A DNA stretch of 64,000 bases from Bacillus sp. AFS073361 (GTDB lineage Bacteria > Bacillota > Bacilli > Bacillales > Cytobacillaceae), in the NCBI RefSeq assembly GCF_002567005.1, contig NZ_NUZU01000028.1, positions 1 through 64,000 on the forward strand. The letters run 5' to 3'. The notes below the pieces were generated by a model. It had not been told where the DNA came from. It saw nothing but the letters and a program-made list of their open reading frames with translations, and made no database searches. Positions 1 to 8,136 of the stretch are shown in pieces (the first letter of the stretch is position 1; the number at the start of each line of letters is the position of its first letter). The position numbers and the translations under genes were made by a program.

Positions 1-428
1 ATAATGGATTTACTTTTGATAATTTCTTTTTCAATGGCAATTTCAACGGTTTTATTGATTAGCAAATCCAAAAGGTCTACATCTTTTAAACGAAGTTTTC
101 GAAACTTAGTTAAAGAACTTGGCTCAATTACCGGCTCCTCCGGAGCCATATGAAGAAAATACTTAAATGACATATCGTATTTCGAACGGTCAACTATATC
201 AACATCAGACAGGTCATAAATGGTTTTTAACAATAAATATTTGAACATGCGAATAGGGTCGATAGCGTTTCGACCATTATCATGACAATATTTATCCATA
301 AGTTCATCATAAACAAAAGAGAAGTCAACCAAGTCGTTAAGTTTACGCAAAAGATTATCCTTTGGAACAACTATTTCATAAATACCCATATATGGACTAA
401 AAATCATTGATTGTTGATTTTGTATCAT
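1..428 (-). CDS. IS1182-family transposase, N-terminal part (runs off window)
   Basis: The reverse strand reads an open frame from an ATG at 428 to the window edge, 142 codons without a stop. The start reads MIQNQQSMIFSPYMGIYEIV, followed by FSFVYDELMDKYC, NGRNAIDPIRMFKYLLLK and SSLTKFRKLRLKD. These are the hallmarks of the DUF772 N-terminal domain of IS1182-type transposases. The DDE catalytic domain would lie outside the window, so intactness cannot be judged. No ribosome binding site is obvious, which is common for transposases. The visible part shows no frameshift. Confidence 0.85.
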   Translation of the reverse strand, partial: MIQNQQSMIFSPYMGIYEIVVPKDNLLRKLNDLVDFSFVYDELMDKYCHDNGRNAIDPIRMFKYLLLKTIYDLSDVDIVDRSKYDMSFKYFLHMAPEEPVIEPSSLTKFRKLRLKDVDLLDLLINKTVEIAIEKEIIKSKSI

Positions 429-469
429 TGTACCCACCCGTTTGAAATTGATACTTTAATTATACAGCA

Positions 470-512
470 AAAAAGGTATAATCCCTTTAATAATAAGGAA
501 TTATACCTTTTT
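470..512. repeat. AT-rich hairpin next to the transposase start
   Basis: AAAAAGGTATAAT (from 470) pairs with ATTATACCTTTTT (to 512) around a short loop. It lies about 40 bp upstream of the transposase start. It may be the insertion sequence end or a hairpin that blocks read-through into the transposase gene. The 429-816 gap otherwise holds the GC-rich repeat at 539-666 and about 150 bp in which I see nothing firm. Confidence 0.55.
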
Positions 513-538
513 AAATTTAGCCCAGGTAAAAGAACTCT

Positions 539-666
539 GTTGATTGGAACGGAAGGCGGCGAAGACTCCTGCGGGAGCAGCGGGACAGGTGAGACCCCAC
601 AGGCGCAGCCGAGGAGGCTCACCGCCCGCCCCGCGGAAAGCGAAGCCGCCTGGAGAGGAAATCAAC
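539..666 (+). repeat. GC-rich dispersed repeat, copy 1
   Basis: A roughly 128-bp, strikingly GC-rich block in AT-rich surroundings. It begins GTTGATTGGAACGG and ends GGAAATCAAC, so the ends form a short inverted repeat. It contains local hairpins such as CTCCTGCGGGAG. A close copy lies in opposite orientation at 13361-13491. Open frames that cross it are a by-product of its base composition. Elements of this kind are common between genes in Bacillaceae; whether they are transcribed is not known to me. Confidence 0.75.
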
Positions 667-816
667 AGACCATTTTATACACGAAACCTAAATTCAGGGA
701 CTTTTTCAGTGTCCTCTTTATACAGGACCTAATTTTTAAGGATAGTAAAATCCTCCGATCTAAAAGAATTTTCTGATATTATTATTTCATACATAAATAA
801 GAGAATGGAAGGTTGA

Positions 817-1968
817 GTGATTTGTTTGATGGACCATTATGATGTTGTAATTGTAGGCGCAGGGTCGATGGGCATGGCTGCGGGGTATTACTTATCAAAA
901 CTTGGGAAAAGAACCTTATTAATAGATGCTAATGATCCTCCACATAGCTTTGGAAGTCATCATGGAGATACGAGAATCATTCGTCATGCATATGGAGAAG
1001 GAAGGCAATATGTTCCGCTTGCGCTCGGGGCGCAAGAATTGTGGCAGGAATTAGAACAAGAATCAGGAATGGAGTTGTTTTCTCCTACAGGTGTCTTGTG
1101 TGTAGGTGCAGAGGGCTCTCCCTTTATCGAAGAGGTAATCAAAAGTGCCAAGGAATTTTCTTTACCACAGGAAGTCCTAACAAGTAATGCGATTAATGAT
1201 CGCTGGAAAGGCATTTCTCTACCAGAGGGCCTGGTTGGGTGTTTAGAAAAAAAATCTGGGGTGCTTTTTAGTGAAGAATGTATTCGAGCTTATCGCAGGC
1301 AAGGTTTAGAGAATGGGATGACCTTAGTACCTCATACAAAAGTCGAAAAAATAGAGAAGTTTGCCGAAGGTTCCATTGTACATACAAAGCATGCACAATA
1401 TGCTGCTGATTATGTAGTTGTCTCTTCAGGAGCATGGACAGGGAAAATCCTTGAGGGAACAGGGTTTGAACTTCCTCTTCAACCGACACGTAAGACCGTC
1501 TCCTGGTTTGAATGCGATGAGCGTCTCTATGACTCTAGTCATTTTCCTGCTTTTAGTATGGAAGTATCCAATGAACATTTTTATGGCTTTCCATCTATTA
1601 ATGGAAGTGGATTAAAGATTGGAAGACATGATGGAGGTGAAATGGTAGAGCCGGATTGTTTCAATCGGGAATATGAAGTGGGTTCATCAGATGAGTATCA
1701 GTGTCGAGATTTTATTAGGAAGTACCTGCCGAAAGCCAATGGCCCTCTTATAAAAGGAAAGACATGTCTTTATACACTGACGCCAGATGAACATTTTATC
1801 ATTGACCGTCACCCTGCATTTTCAAATATCATAATAGCTGCAGGCTTTTCCGGACATGGCTTTAAATTTTCAAGCGTCGTAGGAAAAGTTATTTGTAATC
1901 TAGTTACAGAAGGTCAAGCAAATTATGATATCTCGATGTTTACACTTCAACGATTTAAAAAATATTAA
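817..1968 (+). CDS. Monomeric sarcosine / N-methyl-tryptophan oxidase family FAD enzyme
   Basis: A 383-residue FAD-dependent amine oxidase of the SolA/SoxA (MTOX/MSOX) family, which oxidises N-methyl amino acids to the demethylated amino acid, formaldehyde and H2O2. The dinucleotide-binding motif DVVIVGAGSMG is at about 9-19. GKTCLYTLTPDEHFIID carries the cysteine (about 317) that binds flavin covalently in this family. HGDTRIIRHAYGEG near 49-62 is also typical. The start could be GTG at 817, spaced 4 nt from GGAAGG, or ATG at 829. It is followed by a permease and a lyase in the same direction, which suggests a shared catabolic role for an N-methylated or betaine-like amino acid. The substrate is unknown. 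Confidence 0.8.
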   Translation: MICLMDHYDVVIVGAGSMGMAAGYYLSKLGKRTLLIDANDPPHSFGSHHGDTRIIRHAYGEGRQYVPLALGAQELWQELEQESGMELFSPTGVLCVGAEGSPFIEEVIKSAKEFSLPQEVLTSNAINDRWKGISLPEGLVGCLEKKSGVLFSEECIRAYRRQGLENGMTLVPHTKVEKIEKFAEGSIVHTKHAQYAADYVVVSSGAWTGKILEGTGFELPLQPTRKTVSWFECDERLYDSSHFPAFSMEVSNEHFYGFPSINGSGLKIGRHDGGEMVEPDCFNREYEVGSSDEYQCRDFIRKYLPKANGPLIKGKTCLYTLTPDEHFIIDRHPAFSNIIIAAGFSGHGFKFSSVVGKVICNLVTEGQANYDISMFTLQRFKKY

Positions 1969-1978
1969 AGTTAGAGAG

Positions 1979-2010
1979 GGAGACTCTTAACGAGATTTCC
2001 TTCTTTTTTT
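1979..2010 (+). terminator. Intrinsic terminator after the FAD oxidase
   Basis: GGAGACTC pairs with GAGATTTCC with one bulge, followed by a run of T. It suggests that the oxidase is a separate transcription unit from the permease and lyase downstream. Confidence 0.55.
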
Positions 2011-2202
2011 GTTGGTGAACTGACTTTACAATAGCAATATTGTGCTAATAGTTCGAATGATTATCTAGAGCCTTCTTTATTTCAAAACATTATAATTTAG
2101 TTAGCTAAAGTGTGAACGCTTTAATAAGGATGAAAGGAAGAAAGTTATTTTTTTTGGAAAAATTTTTCAGAAAAATTAAAAAACATTGAAAAGGAGTTTT
2201 TT

Positions 2203-3582
2203 ATGAGCAATCAAAAATATTTAATGGATGATGCCCCACTTAATAAATTTCACCTTCGAATTACGGCACTTACTTTCGGTTCTAATTTTTCCGATGGTTT
2301 TGCTTTAGGAATTATTGGAATGGCGCTTTCTTTATTAGGGCCAGAAATGAAACTAGGACCTATATGGGAAGGATTAATCGGAAGCTCCGCTTTAATTGGT
2401 CTCTTTTTTGGGAGCCTTTTTCTAGGAGGATTATCTGATCGGATTGGCAGGCAAAAAATCTACTTAGCTAATTTTCTGATTATAACGATTGCCTCTGCTT
2501 TACAGTTTTTTGTACATGACCCATGGACGCTATTCATTTTACGCTTAATGATTGGGATTGCATTAGGAGGAGACTACGCAGTTGGATCGACATTACTTGC
2601 TGAGTTTGCCCCTAGAAAGTATAGAGGATTATTGCTTTCTTCTTTAAATGTACTCTGGACTGTCGGGTATGTCGTTTCAAATATCGTCGGTTTTTATTTA
2701 CAAAAATCTGGACCGGATTCTTGGCGATGGATGCTTGTAAGTGCTGCTATTCCCGCTTTTATTGTACTAATTTTGCGTATTGGAACTCCCGAATCGCCAC
2801 TCTGGTTACTTAAAATGGGACGTGCGGAAGAGGCTCGTGCCATCGTAAGAAAATATATTGGTCCCAATGCCATAATGGATGAAACGATTAAAGAAAATTC
2901 CAAAACAGCTTTCCGTATGGTTGATCTTTTCAGTAAGCATCTTTGGAAGCGGACAACATTTGGATCTTTATTTTATTTATGTCAGGTTGTTCCGTATTTC
3001 GCCATCTATACCTTTCTCCCTACCATATTGAGTAAAATGGGATTTGAAGAAACGTTTAGTGTTGATATGCAGCTGAACCTGTTCCTTCTAGCCGGTGCCA
3101 TCGTTGGGGTATGGTGTACCGAAAAGCTTACACGAAGAGGCTTCACCATTTATACGTTTATCATTCTTACCGTTTCTTTATTTATATTAAGTGTATTACC
3201 GAAAGAATCACATACTATAGCAATTATTGTATTTGCAACCTTCACATTTGTGATGTCTGCTGCTTCCAACCTTACGTTAGTCTATCCTGCAGAACTTTTC
3301 CCGACAGAAATTCGTGGAACAGGCGTTGGTGTTACGACTGCAGTAAGCCGCATTGGTTCTGCAATCGGAACCTTTCTGTTACCTGTAAGTGTTAGTTCAT
3401 GGGGAATGGGGCCTTCTATGATTGCGATGAGTGCGATTCTATTGATTGGAACGATTGTCTCAATTGCGTGGGCACCAGAAACCAAGTATCTGTCAATGAG
3501 TGAAGTAGATAACCCAGACCTTGAAACGGGGAACTCTTCAATCATAGATTCTTCGCTATCCAATACAAGCAATTTATCATAA
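2203..3582 (+). CDS. MFS permease, sugar/aromatic acid:H+ symporter type
   Basis: A 459-residue membrane protein with the 12-helix plan of the major facilitator superfamily. The loop 2-3 signature GGLSDRIGRQK is near 75-85. The sugar-porter-like motif PESPLWLLKMGR is in the central loop, and PAELFPTEIRGTGVG is in the second half. The ribosome binding site AAAAGGAG lies 5-6 nt upstream of the ATG. Only about 25 bp separate it from the lyase gene, so the two are very likely co-transcribed, and it probably imports the lyase substrate. An imperfect inverted repeat at 2028-2043 (ACAATA, 4 nt, TATTGT) in the leader may be an operator. Substrate unknown. Confidence 0.85.
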   Translation: MSNQKYLMDDAPLNKFHLRITALTFGSNFSDGFALGIIGMALSLLGPEMKLGPIWEGLIGSSALIGLFFGSLFLGGLSDRIGRQKIYLANFLIITIASALQFFVHDPWTLFILRLMIGIALGGDYAVGSTLLAEFAPRKYRGLLLSSLNVLWTVGYVVSNIVGFYLQKSGPDSWRWMLVSAAIPAFIVLILRIGTPESPLWLLKMGRAEEARAIVRKYIGPNAIMDETIKENSKTAFRMVDLFSKHLWKRTTFGSLFYLCQVVPYFAIYTFLPTILSKMGFEETFSVDMQLNLFLLAGAIVGVWCTEKLTRRGFTIYTFIILTVSLFILSVLPKESHTIAIIVFATFTFVMSAASNLTLVYPAELFPTEIRGTGVGVTTAVSRIGSAIGTFLLPVSVSSWGMGPSMIAMSAILLIGTIVSIAWAPETKYLSMSEVDNPDLETGNSSIIDSSLSNTSNLS

Positions 3583-3607
3583 GCTTTTGAATAAAGAGGT
3601 GTTTTAG

Positions 3608-5167
3608 ATGACCAAGAATGAAAACTTACACCCAAAGGACATAAAAGAGGTTATTCTTGGCGATCAGGAACTTTCGATTCATGAAGTGATAGCTGTTGCA
3701 AGATATTCAGCCCAGGTTACTTTTACAGAAACGTATTGTAACAGGGTGAAAACCTCACGGGAATTAATCGAAAAGTTTTTACAAGAAGAGCGCGCGATTT
3801 ATGGAGTGACGACCGGATTTGGCAGCAATGTAACAAAAGTAATCTCGAAGGACGATGCAGAAATCCTACAACGCAATATTGTTCGATCGCATGCTGTTTC
3901 AGTCGGAGATCCGCTGGAAAAGGAAGTGGTTAGAGCTATTCAGTTAATGATCCTAAACCAGTTAGGACATGGATTTTCAGGAGTCAGTTTAGCGGTTTTA
4001 GAACTAATGGCAGAATTATTGAACCGTGACATCTTACCGGTTGTACCTGGTGATGGCTCAGTGGCCTATCTTGCTCCTGAAGCCCACATTGCTTTAGTAT
4101 TAATGGGTGAAGGGACAGCTTGGTATAATGGGGACCTCCTTTCAGGCTGTGAAGCCTTAGAAAGAGCAGGGCTGGAACCAGTGGTACTAGGCTGCAAAGA
4201 AGGACTAGCCCTATTAAGTGGTACGACTTCAGTTACCGCGTTTGCCGCTCTCGCTTTATACAATGCGATTCAAGCTGTGAAGACCGCAGATATTTCGGGA
4301 GCTATGTCGTTTGAATCGTTAAAAGGAACCATAAAGGCTTTCGACCCTCGCCTTCATTCCTTAAAAAAACATGAGGAACAGAGTAAAACAGCTCGAAATC
4401 TAGCAAGAATTCTTCATGGCAGTGAAATTGTTGAAAAGTACCAGGATTATCGCTTACAAGATGCACTAAGTCTACGAAGTATTCCACAAGTTCATGGTGC
4501 GGTAAAAAAGGTAATGAAAAATGCATTGGAAAACTTGGTGAATGAAATGCAGTCCACCAGTGATAATCCAATCATCTGGCCGGAAGGGAACGATGGAATT
4601 GCGTTAATGGGTGGAAACTTCGATAGCTCTTTTGTTGGAATGGATGCAGATTCGATGTGTATCGCAATGGCGAACTTAGCCAAGATAGCGGAACGTCGGA
4701 TTGATCGCCTAGTGAATTATCATGTAAGCGAACTGCCCAGCTTCTTAGTGGCCAATCCTGGCTTGAATAATGGCTACATGATTCCACAATACACGGCTGC
4801 GGGATTATTAAATGAAATCAGAGTTCTTTCACATCCTGCTACTGTTGATAATGTCTCGACTTGTGCGAATCAAGAGGATGTGGTGAGTTTTGCCTATTTT
4901 GCTGCTAAAAAAGCCTATCAAGTTTCCAAGAAGCTTCAATATATTTTAGCGATTGAACTCATGCTAGGCGCGCAGGCATTGGATTTCCACGAATCATTGA
5001 GTCCATCACCGGTAACTGGAAAAGTTCATCAGTTTATCCGAGCGAAAGTACCAACAGTCAAAGAGGACCGATTTTTCCATCCTGATATCGAAATCATTTA
5101 CCAGCACATCCTAGAAGGAGAAATCGTTACACTAGTCGAAGAGTTAATTGGAGAAATAGAATATTGA
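3608..5167 (+). CDS. Aromatic amino acid lyase (HAL/PAL) homologue lacking the MIO tripeptide
   Basis: A 519-residue member of the histidine/phenylalanine ammonia-lyase family. Retained family features are YGVTTGFG (Tyr65), SHAVSVGDPL (His95), SLRSIPQVHG (Arg290), SDNPIIW, GGNFDSS and CANQEDVVS (Glu423). The Ala-Ser-Gly that cyclises to the MIO cofactor, normally in GSVGASGDLAPLAH, is missing: this protein reads GSVAYLAPEAH (150-160), three residues shorter. The Asn beside MIO in GLALLNGT is Ser204, and the Tyr before SLR is Leu. Classical ammonia elimination is therefore unlikely. From memory, ergothionase is a MIO-less member of this family that removes trimethylamine from the betaine ergothioneine, so a betaine-type substrate is plausible but unproven. 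Confidence 0.85.
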   Translation: MTKNENLHPKDIKEVILGDQELSIHEVIAVARYSAQVTFTETYCNRVKTSRELIEKFLQEERAIYGVTTGFGSNVTKVISKDDAEILQRNIVRSHAVSVGDPLEKEVVRAIQLMILNQLGHGFSGVSLAVLELMAELLNRDILPVVPGDGSVAYLAPEAHIALVLMGEGTAWYNGDLLSGCEALERAGLEPVVLGCKEGLALLSGTTSVTAFAALALYNAIQAVKTADISGAMSFESLKGTIKAFDPRLHSLKKHEEQSKTARNLARILHGSEIVEKYQDYRLQDALSLRSIPQVHGAVKKVMKNALENLVNEMQSTSDNPIIWPEGNDGIALMGGNFDSSFVGMDADSMCIAMANLAKIAERRIDRLVNYHVSELPSFLVANPGLNNGYMIPQYTAAGLLNEIRVLSHPATVDNVSTCANQEDVVSFAYFAAKKAYQVSKKLQYILAIELMLGAQALDFHESLSPSPVTGKVHQFIRAKVPTVKEDRFFHPDIEIIYQHILEGEIVTLVEELIGEIEY

Positions 5168-5175
5168 GTGTTTAA

Positions 5176-5209
5176 GGAGGAAGCCGCTGAAAGCTTCTTC
5201 CTTTTCTTT
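5176..5209 (+). terminator. Intrinsic terminator after the lyase
   Basis: GGAGGAAGC pairs with GCTTCTTCC around an 8-nt loop and is followed by CTTTTCTTT. It ends the permease-lyase unit before the AraC-type gene. Confidence 0.7.
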
Positions 5210-5243
5210 AACTTAGAAGACAGGACGGACGAGGGGAGTAATT

Positions 5244-6440
5244 ATGAAGCAAGATTCAAATAGCGCTGCTTTTTCCCATCTTCTACTCTCTGGAACGCTT
5301 GTTCATGAAGGGACATTTACAGAATTACAACAAAAATTCGGAATATCTATTCATCCACATTTAGTAATGGTTATTTCAATCGACCGTTATCCAGATATGG
5401 CAAGCGGGAATTCGTTGGAGTGGAAAAAAGAGGTTGGTCAGCAGCTAGTGGGAAAAATTGAGGAAACTGTAAGTATTCCTTTTCTTTGGAATTGGATCGA
5501 AGAGGGTGTTCTTGCTCTTCTCTTAGAATTGGAAGAACAGGATTCCGTAAATGTGTTTAATAGAAAAATGGTTCATATGGCGAAAGAAATTCAACTTGCT
5601 ACCAATTGTATTGATCTTTCTGTATCCATAGGTATTGGCAGATATTATCGAGATCCTTATGCGCTGTACCAATCATTTATAGAAGCAAGGAAATCGATGT
5701 CAGGCCGCTTTTTCCAAGGGAATCAATTAATCTTTCATTACGAAACGAAACGAAATAATGAGGAGCCACTTATTAATCCGTTCAATGAAGAAAAGGCAGA
5801 ATTGCTTGCACTTGTTAAAATTGGAGATATAGAAGGGATTATTCTTAATTTGAAACGACTCATGGAAAAATTAGCAGTCGCTAGTCATTTTAATGAGGAT
5901 ATTTTCAAAACAGAAGTAGTGTCCATCGTCTTATTATTGTCTAAACGGGTGATAGATTCAGGTGCAAATGCAATAACGATCCATTCCAATAATACTAATT
6001 TTATTCAAAACTTGTATCATATTATTCGTTACGACAAATGTGTCAAGCTGGTTTGTGAATATGCCGTTTGGCTTACGGAGCAATCAGAAAACACGAATCG
6101 AAATGCAGTAACTCCTTTAATTCAACAAGCCATCCGTTATATAAAAGAAAACCATCAGAAGAGTATTTCTCTACATGAAGTAGCACAATATTGTTGCATA
6201 AGCCGGCATCATTTTAGTCATTTGTTTAAGAAAGAAGTAGGGAGTAGTTTGATTGATTATTTAAATCGAATGAGAATTGACATGTCTTTATCATATTTAG
6301 AGATGACAGATTTGCCAATAAGCGAGATTGCAGCAAGAATAGGATTCGATGATGCTAATTATTTTAGCCGCATGTTTAAAAAATATATGGAGTTTAGCCC
6401 TTCCGATTATCGTATAGCAACGAATTGGACAAAAAAATAA
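5244..6440 (+). CDS. AraC-family transcriptional regulator with large N-terminal sensor region
   Basis: A 398-residue protein. The last about 100 residues form the two helix-turn-helix DNA-binding domain of AraC proteins: SLHEVAQYCCISRHHFSHLFKKE, then ISEIAARIGFDDANYFSRMFKKY and SPSDYR. The N-terminal 200 residues (LVMVISIDRYPD, VSIGIGRYYRDPYALYQSFIEARKS) resemble the degenerate cyclase-like domain of CdaR/PucR and YesN-type regulators. No membrane segment or receiver domain is visible. Its position directly after the lyase suggests that it controls the permease-lyase genes, probably sensing the substrate. It has a good ribosome binding site (GAGGGGAG) before the ATG. Confidence 0.85.
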   Translation: MKQDSNSAAFSHLLLSGTLVHEGTFTELQQKFGISIHPHLVMVISIDRYPDMASGNSLEWKKEVGQQLVGKIEETVSIPFLWNWIEEGVLALLLELEEQDSVNVFNRKMVHMAKEIQLATNCIDLSVSIGIGRYYRDPYALYQSFIEARKSMSGRFFQGNQLIFHYETKRNNEEPLINPFNEEKAELLALVKIGDIEGIILNLKRLMEKLAVASHFNEDIFKTEVVSIVLLLSKRVIDSGANAITIHSNNTNFIQNLYHIIRYDKCVKLVCEYAVWLTEQSENTNRNAVTPLIQQAIRYIKENHQKSISLHEVAQYCCISRHHFSHLFKKEVGSSLIDYLNRMRIDMSLSYLEMTDLPISEIAARIGFDDANYFSRMFKKYMEFSPSDYRIATNWTKK

Positions 6441-6481
6441 GAGCGGCTTCCTCCTTTATCAGGATGATGCCCGCTCTTTTT
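6439..6481 (+). terminator. Intrinsic terminator after the AraC gene
   Basis: AAGAGCGG pairs with CCGCTCTT across a longer internal loop and is followed by TTTT. The stem overlaps the stop codon. Confidence 0.7.
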
Positions 6482-6596
6482 GCTATAAGACGTCTACCGA
6501 TTTCTGAAAAGATAGATAAATACTCAAACTGATTTCCAGCTTTTAAACTTTAAATAGTAAAGTGATATTGATAAGAATTGGACTGGTAAATCTTTA

Positions 6597-7268
6597 TTAG
6601 CTTTTTTCATAGATTGGCTTTTCTATGGATTTCCTACCTAAAGAAATACGTATCTGTGATTTCCTACCCTTTTTATGATTGCAGGGCAGGTGGAGCCGCC
6701 ACTGATAGCGAATAGCAGACATGCGTAACGCCATAACAATAAGGACAATCAGGGTCAACTGAATGGGGGTGTTCCAACCCAGCCAAATACATATGGCACA
6801 TAAAATCGTTAAAATTGCATGGATTTCTTCCTTTAAAGCAAGGGGTTTTCGGGCAGCGATGATGTCACGAATCATCCCCCCTCCAACGCCGGTAAACATC
6901 GACGCCAAGACCATTACGCCCAAATCATTAGAAAAAACCTTTTGGGCTGACATTGCTCCTTGAAGAGCAAAGGAAGCAAGACCAATGGAATCAAAAAATA
7001 AACTCCACCGCTTCCAATGATTAATCCACTTTAGCGGCAATAATACGATGAATGTCAGCGTTATTAAAACTGTTAAAATGATGGAATGGTCCCAAAGCTC
7101 TGAAATAGGGACACCGATAATCAAATTTCGTACGATCCCTCCCCCAAAGGCTGTGGTTAAACCCAATGCGTAAACCCCCACAAAGGAATATTCTGCTTCA
7201 AGGGCTACAAAAGCCCCGCTTGCTGCATATGAAATAATTCCGATAAAATGAAGGACGATCCAAGACAT
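6597..7268 (-). CDS. TRIC-type cation channel family protein (UPF0126, YicG-like)
   Basis: A 223-residue membrane protein with two repeats of three helices, each holding a glycine-rich motif followed by a basic residue: FGGGIVRNLIIG near 40-51 and VGGGMIRDIIAARKP near 128-142. This is the signature of the prokaryotic trimeric intracellular cation channel family. The C-terminal tail after the last helix is basic and longer than usual (KKGRKSQIRISLGRK). The start is supported by AGGAGG 8-9 nt upstream. A terminator-like hairpin on the same strand lies about 110 nt upstream (see 7380-7550), so the gene may have a regulated leader. Confidence 0.85.
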   Translation of the reverse strand: MSWIVLHFIGIISYAASGAFVALEAEYSFVGVYALGLTTAFGGGIVRNLIIGVPISELWDHSIILTVLITLTFIVLLPLKWINHWKRWSLFFDSIGLASFALQGAMSAQKVFSNDLGVMVLASMFTGVGGGMIRDIIAARKPLALKEEIHAILTILCAICIWLGWNTPIQLTLIVLIVMALRMSAIRYQWRLHLPCNHKKGRKSQIRISLGRKSIEKPIYEKS

Positions 7269-7379
7269 TCCTTTAAAAACCTCCTGATATAAATAATTTA
7301 TTTTCCTAATCTCTTTAGACGAAAATACGAACTTTGGAAAATACTTTGCAAGAAAGAAAAATATTTTTTTCCATTTTTA

Positions 7380-7550
7380 TACAAAAAACTCCACCACAAG
7401 AAATCGTCTCATCAGACGACAGTTTGTGGTGGAGTAATCAATTAGCATTGCCTACTAATAAATCATTCCATTGGAAATAATAAATAGAGTTCTAACAAAA
7501 AGTTTTATTAGGGCTCCATCAATAAAATTTGTCTAAATTTTGTCCAACGG
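7380..7550 (-). ncRNA. Candidate structured leader or small RNA upstream of the TRIC gene
   Basis: On the reverse strand a promoter-like pair TTGCTT (7578-7583) and TATAAT (7556-7561), 16 bp apart, precedes about 165 nt without a credible gene. The stretch contains an AU-rich hairpin (CTAATAAAA with TTTTGTTAG) and ends in a strong terminator: ACTCCACCACAA with TTGTGGTGGAGT, an inner TCGTCT/AGACGA stem and a run of T at 7380-7388. This could be an attenuated 5' leader for the TRIC gene or a free small RNA. I do not recognise a known riboswitch class. The 7269-7653 gap otherwise holds the divergent DUF2294 promoter. Confidence 0.4.
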
Positions 7551-7600
7551 CATTGATTATACTCCTCTCAACCAGAAAAGCAAGACAAATTTAGGACTGG

Positions 7601-7630
7601 TTGAATTTTTTGTAGACTTTGTTGTATAGT
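7601..7630 (+). promoter_or_regulatory. Sigma-A-like promoter of the DUF2294 gene
   Basis: TTGAAT (7601-7606) and TATAGT (7625-7630) are 18 bp apart, about 24 bp before the start codon. The ribosome binding site TAGGAGGAG follows at 7641-7649. Confidence 0.55.
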
Positions 7631-7653
7631 ATCGAGTTGTTAGGAGGAGAGAC

Positions 7654-8001
7654 ATGGGGAAAAAGGAAACAGCGTTTAATGATATTGTACGGAAAATGCG
7701 GAAAGAGATTTTTGGAAAGGGACCGGAGCGAATTTTTACTCACTTTGTGGATGATATGGCCATCACAACCATGTATGGTATTCTAACTCCGACAGAAAAA
7801 TTTATTGCACAATCTCAAGAGGGTAAAAAAGTAATTCATAGTGCCCGAACCGAAATGATTCGGGATATATATAAGCAAAAAATACCTGAGGGAATGGAGG
7901 AGATCGTAGGTTCAAAACTGCTTCATTTATTTTCGGATGCAAAGATTGAAGAGGATATGGCTGTATCTGTATTTATTTTTGAAAAAACGATTGAGTTATA
8001 A
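7654..8001 (+). CDS. DUF2294 family protein
   Basis: A 115-residue cytoplasmic protein that matches the DUF2294 pattern: KGPERIFTHFVDDMAITTMYGILTPTEK, then IHSARTEMIRD and VGSKLLHLFSDAKIEEDMAVSVFIFE. Its biochemical role is unknown. It has its own promoter (7601-7630), a strong ribosome binding site and a strong downstream terminator, so it is probably monocistronic. Confidence 0.75.
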   Translation: MGKKETAFNDIVRKMRKEIFGKGPERIFTHFVDDMAITTMYGILTPTEKFIAQSQEGKKVIHSARTEMIRDIYKQKIPEGMEEIVGSKLLHLFSDAKIEEDMAVSVFIFEKTIEL

Positions 8002-8037
8002 CCGATTGTTTTTAAAGGTATTGGTTTTGAGGCATTT

Positions 8038-8092
8038 GAAAGAAGTATCAAAGAACACTTCAAGGTTCTTGATACTTCTTTCTTCTTTTATT
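8038..8092 (+). terminator. Strong intrinsic terminator after the DUF2294 gene
   Basis: GAAAGAAGTATCAA and GAAC pair with GTTC and TTGATACTTCTTTC with a single bulge, followed by TTCTTTTATT. Confidence 0.8.
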
Positions 8093-8136
8093 ATCAAATA
8101 GCAGTGTAAAACTCCTAGCTTTAGCTATGGGGATAT

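Noticed and set aside
544..776. Open frames across the GC-rich block at 539-666
   Set aside because: They follow the repeat, lack ribosome binding sites and family features, and arise because GC-rich repeat DNA has few stops.
2111..2124. cre-like TGTGAACGCTTTAA before the MFS permease gene
   Set aside because: The left and right arms miss conserved positions; too weak without binding data.
7441..7650. T-box or known riboswitch upstream of the TRIC gene
   Set aside because: No TGGNACCGCG-type T-box core and no match to fluoride, manganese, purine, preQ1 or guanidine riboswitch consensus that I could recognise.
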